Assembly: GCA_031283025.1 (NCBI GenBank)
Contig: JAITCP010000115.1
Coordinates: 1-11,178, forward strand
From: Spirochaetaceae bacterium
Lineage (GTDB): Bacteria > Spirochaetota > Spirochaetia > Treponematales > Breznakiellaceae
DNA: 11,178 nt
Reading direction: 5' to 3'
This document shows positions 6,130-11,178 of this stretch, piece after piece. Under the pieces are notes generated by a model. The model searched no databases. It was not told where the DNA came from and saw only the letters and a list, made by a program, of their open reading frames with translations. Position 1 is the first letter of the stretch; every line of letters starts with the position of its first letter. A program made the translations under genes and the position numbers.

Positions 6130-7101
6130 ACGGAATATGGCGCGTCTTACACGTTCCAGCCAAACAATGATGATCGCCGCAACAAAGCGGGGTAAAGCGG
6201 CCCACAGATAGGGAACTCCAAGGCTCACAAACAACACCGTATCCTCAATTTGGGAATGGCTCAGCGCCGCATGGTGGTTAAAAAGATCCGCATCAGTCCT
6301 GGAAAGGTTTCCGTTCTTTACTTCCTCAACAAGAATCCCCGCGCCATAAGCAACACCAATCGTATAGGCGATGATCCATACATAGGCGGTATTGGATGAA
6401 AGACCGAAAAAACCAATAAGCGGGCGGGCGATTTTTCCAAGTTTTTTCACAAGTCCGAATTCGGCAAGGATGCGCTGAAGAAACATGATCGGAAAAACGA
6501 TCAGGAATATCCGTAAAACCAAAAAAAGCGAATCAATAAACCAGGGGCCCAAACCGGCAAGAAACCGCGTTATGTTAAGCCCTATGATGGGAGGAGTGTC
6601 AATCAGGGATACGGCGGATATGGTAAATGTACCGGTTCCCTCCGGCACGATACGGCTGAGTATCCAGCCTGCCAAAACAGAAACGAAAAGACGCAACATC
6701 ACTATTTTGCGAAGATGGGAACCGGTCTTTTTCATCACCAGACATTCATCAAAAAAGCTGTGGGCGATAAGGCACATGGTTGCAAGGATCACAAGCTGTT
6801 TGCCTGAAAGAACAAGCGTTTTAATCACAGCGATAGCCGAATAAAGATTCATAAAAACCGAACTTACAAAGGCCAGCGCCGCTTCTCCGGGAAGATCGAG
6901 AAACTGCATAAGGGGGTTCATAAAACGGGAAATGTAGTATAAAAGACCCGTGCTTTTTAAGATAAGGATTGCAAAAGAAACGGGCAACATGATAAGGAGG
7001 AGAAAACGGATCGTTGAAAAAGCGGGATTAATGCTGTCCCTGAAACATTTAATGATCCGCAGCGTGAAGGGAAGCCCGCTGTTATCAGGTTTTTCCGCCA
7101 T
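6103..7101 (-). CDS. Nucleoside-recognition (Gate) domain membrane protein
   Basis: A 332-residue integral membrane protein with about eight to nine hydrophobic segments arranged as two halves (roughly 30-150 and 180-320), matching the duplicated Gate/nucleoside-recognition fold related to SpmA/SpmB and YjiH. Family-like marks are the polar stretch LIAHSFFDECLVMKKTGSHL (111-130) in the first half and FNHHAALSHSQIEDTVLF (274-291) in the second. It is probably a transporter; the domain name does not prove a nucleoside substrate. The ATG follows the hydratase TAA with no spacing (TAAATG) and uses GGGGGAG inside the hydratase 3' end as ribosome site, so the two are cotranscribed and coupled. The substrate of the hydratase or a related carboxylate is a reasonable cargo guess (inference). 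Its 3' end overlaps trpR tail to tail by 27 bp. Confidence 0.82.
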   Translation of the reverse strand: MAEKPDNSGLPFTLRIIKCFRDSINPAFSTIRFLLLIMLPVSFAILILKSTGLLYYISRFMNPLMQFLDLPGEAALAFVSSVFMNLYSAIAVIKTLVLSGKQLVILATMCLIAHSFFDECLVMKKTGSHLRKIVMLRLFVSVLAGWILSRIVPEGTGTFTISAVSLIDTPPIIGLNITRFLAGLGPWFIDSLFLVLRIFLIVFPIMFLQRILAEFGLVKKLGKIARPLIGFFGLSSNTAYVWIIAYTIGVAYGAGILVEEVKNGNLSRTDADLFNHHAALSHSQIEDTVLFVSLGVPYLWAALPRFVAAIIIVWLERVRRAIFRSSFRVKVV

Positions 7102-9558
7102 TTATTTGGCTCCCCCTGTTTCACCGGCACTGTTGGCTCTTTCACGGTTATAGTTGATAAGTGAACCGGCCAGCAGCAGTTCCCGCTCAACAGGATAAAG
7201 CTCCGGCGCAGCCAGAATAAAGGAACCGCAATTTTCCTTTGCGGTTTTATCGTCCGTAAGGGGCGGATTTTTTTGCGTTTCCTGAAATTTTTGCGCTTCC
7301 CGGAATATACGCGCCTCAACAGAAGGCTTTTCTCCCCGTATCAGCGCTTTGACTTCCGGTATAAAAATATAGTCGCCGTTTTGGAATGGCGGCTTGCCTT
7401 CTATAACAAAGGGAATGATCCCCCAGTTGACCAGATTGCTCCGGTATCGCTTGGTGGCGTATTCGTTGGCAAAGTTTGCCGCGCCCCCCAAAACCCGCTG
7501 GCAGGAAGCGGCCTGTTCCCGCGCGCTGCCGTCTCCGGGCTTTACCGCAAAAATTGCCGAAGCAATTTGGATTTCCCCGGATTCAACGCCCTGCAATGCG
7601 GCATCGCGCAATTTTAAGCTGCGCAGTTCTGCGCCAATTGCTTCCAACTCTGCCGGAACTTCGCCGGTTTTATCCCGGATTGCCTTGGCCCTGCCCACAT
7701 AAGCGGGGTCTTTTCGGGAAAGGGTAAACTCGGCCAGAGCGTGGGGATTGGAACGGTAGGAAGACGTTTCACCGGAGGGGATCAATTCGTCCGTGGTGGT
7801 TACCGGATCGGTGATAAACGAAACTATTTTTACAAGGAGGTTTTCCCCCAGTGCTTCCATAGGGGGCCAGTCGGCAATATTGGGGCCATAGCGAAGCGCC
7901 GCCCCCTCGTCCGGACGGCCCATGCCGTTGTAGACCCTCGCCCGGTAGGGAGCGTCATCAAAGTGGTACTTATAGCCGCTTGTAGCGCCGCTAATGCCCG
8001 GCGCATTTTCCGCAGAGCAGAGTACGCCGCCGTTTAAGGCAGTGGCGGCAACGCTCCGCGCGTCCATGAGTGCCACAGAAGCGATTTGTCCCTGGTTTGG
8101 TTTGGAGCCTTCCCGGTTGGGGAAATTCCTGGTAGTGTGGCGGATGGAAAGGCTCTTGTTGGCAGGCACGTTCCCGGCGCCAAAACAGGGGCCGCAGAAG
8201 GCTGTTTTTACCACAGCGCCGGAGACGGCAAGCCGGGACAATGCGCCGTTACGGACAAGCTCCAGGTAAACCGGCTGGCTCCCCGGATATACGGACAACT
8301 CAAAATCCCCGGTAAACGGGCCGTTTGTTTCCCGGCCAGCCTGCCCGATCATCCCGCCCGAAGCGCCCGGACATTGCGGGGCAAGTATATCCGCCGCAGC
8401 CATAATGTTGTCAAAGGTTCCTCCGGCGCATCCTGCGATGATCCCCTGATCAGCATGAATACCGCCCCTGGAATCGATCTTTTCCAAAAGGCCCAAATCA
8501 ACGGGTTTGCCAAAAGTTTCCGCAGCGTCCTTTTCAAGCCGACGGAAAACATCGCCGGGATTAAGTAGAAGTTCGTCCAGTTCATAAGCATTGCTGGGGT
8601 GGAAAGGCAGGGCGATCATCGGTTTTATTTTATCAAGGTCGATTTTGATCATCCCGTCATAAAGAGCGGCGGCGGCGGGTTTTAGTTCCCGGTAATCGCC
8701 GCCCCTTCCGTGAAGGGCAAGATAATCCCGAATCGTTTCATCGGTTTGCCAAATGGAAGACCAGCAGGCGGTTTCTGTGGTCATTACGTCTATGCCGTTG
8801 CGGTACTCCGCGCTTAAAGCGGCGATGCCCGGCCCTGTAAATTCCAGTACGGCGTTTTTGGCAAAGCCGCTTTTGAAAACCGCTCCGGCAAGGGCCAGGG
8901 CGATGTCCATGGGGCCTGTCCAGACTTGGGGCTTTCCTTCCAGATAAACACAAATCACCTTTGGGTAAACCATGTCGTAACGCTGGGAAAGAAGCTGTTT
9001 GACCAGTTCGCCGCCCCCCTCCCCTACCGCCAGGGTTCCCAATGCGCCGTAACGGGTATGGCTGTCGCTGCCAAGGATCATCCTGCCGCAGCCCGCCCAT
9101 GCCTCCCTCATGTAGGAGTGGATCACCGCCAGATGGGGGGGCACGTAGATTCCGCCATAGCGCAAGGCCGCCGAAAGGCCAAAAGCGTGATCGTCCCCGT
9201 TTATAGTCCCCCCCACGGCGCAGAGGGAATTGTGGCAGTTGGTAAGAATGTACGGAACGGGAAACGCGGAAAGCCCTGAAACCTTTGCCGTTTGGATGAT
9301 CCCCACATAGGTAATGTCGTGGGAAACCAGCGCGTCGAAGCGCAGGCGGAGGGGCTCCCCCGGAGCAACTGTGTCCGCCGGCCCTTCATGGTGGGCCGCC
9401 AGTATGCCGTGGGCGATGGTGCCCCGCCTGGCGGCTAATCTGCCGGCGGCATCCCCGGAAATTCCGGCGGCGGGAAACCTTTCCTGCTTTCCGGCAGAAA
9501 CACACCCATTGAGCAGAAAAACTTCCCCATCTATCAGTTCAACAGCGGAAACCGCCAT
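7102..9558 (-). CDS. Aconitase-superfamily iron-sulfur hydratase, substrate unassigned
   Basis: An 818-residue protein with the complete aconitase layout. Domains 1-3 hold GSDSHT (163-168), the first cluster cysteine in IAGCAGGTFDNIM (C377, where most relatives have SCTN), and CGPCFGAGNVPANK (C455, C458), followed by RNFPNREG (477-484) and MDARSVAATALNGG (498-511). These would bind a [4Fe-4S] cluster. The swivel domain holds GDGSAREQAA (675-684) and RYRSNLVNWGIIP (704-716), where classical enzymes have GSSREH and RIHRSNLINMGILP. It should catalyse a reversible hydration or dehydration of a hydroxy-acid, but Ala and Gln at the GSAREQ site and GCAGG for GSCTN set it apart from ordinary AcnA/AcnB and LeuC, so the substrate is open; an E. 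coli YbhJ-type orphan hydratase is the nearest comparison I can suggest. It has a strong GGAGG ribosome site and its own promoter, and leads the operon with the Gate-domain gene. Confidence 0.85.
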   Translation of the reverse strand: MAVSAVELIDGEVFLLNGCVSAGKQERFPAAGISGDAAGRLAARRGTIAHGILAAHHEGPADTVAPGEPLRLRFDALVSHDITYVGIIQTAKVSGLSAFPVPYILTNCHNSLCAVGGTINGDDHAFGLSAALRYGGIYVPPHLAVIHSYMREAWAGCGRMILGSDSHTRYGALGTLAVGEGGGELVKQLLSQRYDMVYPKVICVYLEGKPQVWTGPMDIALALAGAVFKSGFAKNAVLEFTGPGIAALSAEYRNGIDVMTTETACWSSIWQTDETIRDYLALHGRGGDYRELKPAAAALYDGMIKIDLDKIKPMIALPFHPSNAYELDELLLNPGDVFRRLEKDAAETFGKPVDLGLLEKIDSRGGIHADQGIIAGCAGGTFDNIMAAADILAPQCPGASGGMIGQAGRETNGPFTGDFELSVYPGSQPVYLELVRNGALSRLAVSGAVVKTAFCGPCFGAGNVPANKSLSIRHTTRNFPNREGSKPNQGQIASVALMDARSVAATALNGGVLCSAENAPGISGATSGYKYHFDDAPYRARVYNGMGRPDEGAALRYGPNIADWPPMEALGENLLVKIVSFITDPVTTTDELIPSGETSSYRSNPHALAEFTLSRKDPAYVGRAKAIRDKTGEVPAELEAIGAELRSLKLRDAALQGVESGEIQIASAIFAVKPGDGSAREQAASCQRVLGGAANFANEYATKRYRSNLVNWGIIPFVIEGKPPFQNGDYIFIPEVKALIRGEKPSVEARIFREAQKFQETQKNPPLTDDKTAKENCGSFILAAPELYPVERELLLAGSLINYNRERANSAGETGGAK

Positions 9559-9563
9559 ACAAT

Positions 9564-9621
9564 CCTCCGGATAACAAGCGCAGTACTTCGATTATACCCT
9601 GTTTTTGAGGGGTTTTGGCAA
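9564..9621 (-). promoter_or_regulatory. Promoter and ribosome site of the hydratase operon
   Basis: On the minus strand TTGCCA (9616-9621), a 19-nt spacer, a consensus TATAAT (9591-9596), then a short leader and GGAGG (9564-9568) 5 nt before the ATG at 9558. The predicted transcript has a leader of roughly 25 nt. This contrasts with the leaderless promoters elsewhere in the window. Confidence 0.65.
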
Positions 9622-9703
9622 GGGCACCGTAAATATCCCCACAAGTGAATGAACCTCCGCAGGGCAAGCGTTGAAGAGGGGGCGGGAGTTAGAACGTAAT
9701 TTT

Positions 9704-10117
9704 TTAATATGCCATATACTCAATCTCGTCGCCATGAGCGCCTACCAACTCATGTTTATTGGGGTTGACAATAAGGTCCATTTCTTCCAGTGGAAGCAAG
9801 CCAAGCAGGGTTTGCGGCAGACCGGGGACTGAAATTACGCGCATAACCGATTGACGGTCTTTCCAGTTAATCTCTACCGGAGTAGTAACAGGACATACAA
9901 TCCGCTCTCCGTTAGCGATTCGAATTCGTTTTTCGCCCGTTTTTTCAAGCCCCAGTTTTTGCATGGTTTGATCATCAATTATTAATGAATAAGAACCGGT
10001 ATCCACAATAGCGGTTACCGTTACGGTTCTGATATTTTCAGGTTTCAAAAAACCCTGATTTACCAGAGTAATATCTTCTGAATTCCTGAGCGTTAATTCA
10101 GCGTATACAGTACCCAT
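9704..10117 (-). CDS. Retropepsin-like (clan AA) aspartic protease
   Basis: A 137-residue protein. The N-terminal strand MGTVYAELTL leads to the catalytic loop VTAIVDTGSYSLIIDD (34-49) with the D-T-G triad (D39, T40, G41), then a beta core (KRIRIANGERIVCPVTTPVE) and the second signature LLGLLPLEEMDLIVNP near the C-terminus, matching the hydrophobic-hydrophobic-Gly motif of single-domain retropepsins that dimerise. This is the bacterial aspartyl-protease-like family, present as a stand-alone gene without other retroelement domains. Its substrate is unknown. GTGAGG lies 6 nt before the ATG, and TATAAT (complement of 10135-10140) is placed as a -10. It follows the XRE antitoxin gene at 63 nt on the same strand, so it may also be read from that operon. 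Similar genes often travel in accessory regions with toxin-antitoxin loci (general impression, not tested). Confidence 0.8.
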   Translation of the reverse strand: MGTVYAELTLRNSEDITLVNQGFLKPENIRTVTVTAIVDTGSYSLIIDDQTMQKLGLEKTGEKRIRIANGERIVCPVTTPVEINWKDRQSVMRVISVPGLPQTLLGLLPLEEMDLIVNPNKHELVGAHGDEIEYMAY

Positions 10118-10134
10118 ATAAACCTCACTTTTAA

Positions 10135-10140
10135 ATTATA
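10135..10140 (-). promoter_or_regulatory. -10 box of the aspartic protease gene
   Basis: The minus strand reads a consensus TATAAT, 17 nt before the ATG at 10117, followed by GTGAGG as ribosome site. No clear -35 was found at 16-19 nt upstream. Confidence 0.45.
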
Positions 10141-10180
10141 ACGGAGTTTTATTAATTTGGGGAGTAGGGATAATCAGTTG

Positions 10181-10498
10181 TTAAATCTGCGAAAAATTGG
10201 AAATTCTTACATTTCCATCCGGAAACCGCGCGATAATTTCAAGTTCTCCCCCCATAGCTTCAATATGGCTGCGCAATGTGGAAATATACATATCTGTACG
10301 TTTTTCCATCTTTGCAACGGCTGGTTGTTGTATGTGCAGGGCATCGGCAAGCACCCTTTGGGAAAGACCTCGGGCATTTCGCAGTTCATGTATCGGCATT
10401 TCAGCTAATGCCTTTTTTACTTCTTTATTTATTCGTACCCTTCGCTCAAGGCTCATTTTTTCTTCAAGTTCCGAAAATTTCCTAGCCATTGTTTTCAT
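10181..10498 (-). CDS. XRE-family antitoxin of a Gp49/HigB-type module
   Basis: A 105-residue protein. The N-terminal motif MARKFSELEEKMSLERR (4-20) and the following KKALAEM are typical of antitoxins paired with Gp49-like (HigB/RelE-family) toxins. The helix-turn-helix is at about 38-80: LRNARGLSQRVLADALHIQQ, then PAVAKMEKRTDMYISTLRSH, followed by an MGGELEIIARFPDG strand. It should bind DNA and autoregulate its operon. Start codons at 10498 (MKTMARK) and 10489 (MARK) are both possible, and neither has a Shine-Dalgarno, so reinitiation after the toxin remnant that overlaps it is likely. The partner toxin is reduced to a remnant, so this is an orphan antitoxin. The palindrome at 10609-10626 is a candidate binding site. 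Confidence 0.85.
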   Translation of the reverse strand: MKTMARKFSELEEKMSLERRVRINKEVKKALAEMPIHELRNARGLSQRVLADALHIQQPAVAKMEKRTDMYISTLRSHIEAMGGELEIIARFPDGNVRISNFSQI

Positions 10499-10598
10499 TT
10501 CGTAATAGCCCGACTGTGAATGTAACTGCGTCTTGTTCCGCTTCGCTCAGCGTCTCCCACCATTCTCCAAATTCATCGGTGTATTCGACTTCCCACAT
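10482..10598 (-). pseudogene. Remnant of a Gp49/HigB-type toxin gene, 38 codons
   Basis: The frame starts with MWEVEYTDEFGEWWETLSEA, which is the typical N-terminus of Gp49-like RelE/HigB-family toxins (EFxxWWxxLSExEQ), and continues to VGLLRNENNG before TAG at 10482-10484. Full toxins of this family run about 110-120 residues, so the core and catalytic part, some 70-80 codons, are missing, and the end has been joined directly to the antitoxin start, which it overlaps by 17 bp. This is best explained by an internal deletion. The toxin cannot be active, but the frame still has a strong promoter and may serve as the leader cistron for the antitoxin. Confidence 0.82.
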
Positions 10599-10604
10599 AT
10601 TTCA

Positions 10605-10633
10605 ATAGTATTCCATGCAAGGAATAGTGTCAA
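10605..10633 (-). promoter_or_regulatory. Strong leaderless promoter with operator-like palindrome
   Basis: On the minus strand TTGACA (10628-10633), a 17-nt spacer and TACTAT (10605-10610). Six nucleotides separate the -10 from the ATG at 10598, so transcription would start on the start codon. Between and over these boxes lies TATTCC-ATGCAA-GGAATA (10609-10626), a perfect 6-bp inverted repeat suited to an antitoxin dimer. Confidence 0.7.
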
Positions 10634-10665
10634 GGTTGGAAAGACGATGTTTGAAAAAACAAATT

Positions 10666-10919
10666 TTAATAATGGAAGCGAAATGAAATATACACTATTA
10701 GTTTGTTTTCTACCGCATATATAATCCTGTGTTCACTGTCAATTCTTCTTGACCAATATCCCTGTAGATTTGCCTTTAGAGGTTCAGGTTTGCCTATCCC
10801 TCGTAAGGGTCTCTGTCTATATCCTTTATCAGACGATTTATCCGCTTTAATTTGTTTTTGTCATTTTCAATCCAATATAAATAATCATCCCATGCCTCAT
10901 CGGTAAATTTCTTATTCAA
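10666..10919 (-). pseudogene. yoeB: YoeB toxin gene broken by one-base frameshift
   Basis: YoeB is a ribosome-dependent mRNA endonuclease of the RelE fold and the partner of YefM. Reading from a TTG at 10919 (overlapping the yefM stop, GTTGAATAA) gives MNKKFTDEAWDDYLYW and on to RDPYEG, then TAG at 10794-10796 after 41 codons. Adding one base near 10797-10800 (GAGGGATAGG read as GAG-GGG-ATA-GG) restores IGKPEPLKANLQGYWSRRI and onward to ISFRFHY with TAA at 10666-10668. The restored product has 84 residues, the length of E. coli YoeB, and E46, R65, H83 and Y84 fall at the catalytic positions. All catalytic residues lie after the break, so the toxin is inactive as written. A sequencing error in the G run is the alternative. 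Confidence 0.9.
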
Positions 10920-11169
10920 CTTCGTATAGTTCCCTTGTTTTTATCTTACCTGACTTATGCTGGGCTATGGATTTCTTTAAATGTTCCGCATTGGACTCAG
11001 TTGATAACAAATAATTGGTTTCCAACAGGCTGTTATACTCATCTACAGAAATTAAAATAACATTTTCCCTGTTCTTCCGCGTAATAATTATTGAATCGTT
11101 ATCCTCAATGACCTTATCCATATAGGTCTTTAAATTCTGCCGTAAGTCTGTATATGTAATTGCGTCCAT
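10912..11169 (-). CDS. yefM: YefM-type (Phd/YefM) antitoxin
   Basis: An 85-residue protein of the Phd/YefM fold. The DNA-binding N-terminal half reads MDAITYTDLRQNLKTYMDKV, with the typical SIIITRKNRENVILISVDEY (26-45) and NSLLETNYLL, and the C-terminal part (SNAEHLKKSIAQHKSGKI) is the flexible helix that normally wraps and inhibits YoeB. The frame is complete, ending ELYEVE and TAA at 10912-10914. Only 9 bp of upstream sequence are in the window, so the promoter is not visible. The downstream toxin gene overlaps its stop by 8 bp, as usual for this module, but is frameshifted, leaving the antitoxin without a working partner here. Confidence 0.92.
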   Translation of the reverse strand: MDAITYTDLRQNLKTYMDKVIEDNDSIIITRKNRENVILISVDEYNSLLETNYLLSTESNAEHLKKSIAQHKSGKIKTRELYEVE

Positions 11170-11178
11170 TCTTTAATC

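Noticed and set aside
8738..9100. Alternative minus-strand frame inside the hydratase gene, and similar internal frames
   Set aside because: The hydratase frame is continuous with all family motifs; the internal frames have low-complexity composition and no start signals.
10159..10170. 12-mer GGGGAGTAGGGA shared with the G-rich repeat at 1494-1533
   Set aside because: A shared 12-mer in a window this size can arise by chance, especially in simple G-rich sequence; nothing else around it matches.
10794..10800. Programmed frameshift in yoeB
   Set aside because: No slippery heptamer, no downstream pseudoknot and no known precedent in YoeB; a simple deletion or base-calling error explains it.
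10703..10906. Plus-strand frame opposite yoeB
   Set aside because: It is the shadow of the broken toxin, whose residues match the family on the minus strand across the frameshift.
1..11178. CRISPR arrays, tRNA, rRNA, prophage or conjugation genes
   Set aside because: No regularly spaced direct repeats, no cloverleaf or conserved RNA sequences, and no matching protein motifs were seen on either strand.

Overview
The window looks like chromosomal DNA of a host-associated spirochaete, most likely a Treponema of the gut type. This is an inference from gene content and style (an HMA-SafE-cupredoxin fusion, a TrpR-like regulator, an aconitase-family hydratase, Gp49-type and YoeB-type toxin-antitoxin debris, roughly balanced GC) and not from a marker gene. 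No rRNA, tRNA, CRISPR array, transposase or phage gene was seen.

Layout. (1) 1-2347: one minus-strand gene for a membrane copper-handling protein (HMA domain, SafE-type membrane domain, two cupredoxin-like domains). It lies between two copies of a ~100-nt structured repeat in inverted orientation, at 1-100 (minus) and 2228-2325 (plus). Both copies read away from the gene. (2) 2348-6129: a plus-strand run with an XRE regulator, a membrane-anchored beta-propeller-like protein, a secreted LytM/M23-fold protein that has lost its metal ligands, a zinc-ribbon SAM methyltransferase, and a TrpR-family repressor with a palindrome overlapping its own -10. (3) 6103-9558: a minus-strand two-gene operon with its own promoter, encoding an aconitase-superfamily hydratase and, directly after its stop, a Gate-domain (nucleoside recognition) membrane protein. 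Its end overlaps trpR tail to tail. (4) 9704-11169: an accessory minus-strand island with a retropepsin-like aspartic protease, an XRE antitoxin preceded by a 38-codon remnant of its Gp49/HigB-type toxin, and a YefM antitoxin followed by a YoeB toxin gene broken by a one-base frameshift. Both toxins are dead and both antitoxins are intact.

The most noteworthy points are the inverted pair of structured repeats, which keep hairpin architecture, the pentaloop AACCG and an asymmetric internal loop while the stem sequences differ; three genes whose predicted transcription start falls on the start codon (leaderless, exactly 6 nt from -10 to start); the paired loss of two toxins; the frameshifted YoeB whose restored frame gives 84 residues with E46, R65, H83 and Y84 in register; and a catalytically dead LytM-fold protein. 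All alignments and spacings were made by eye.
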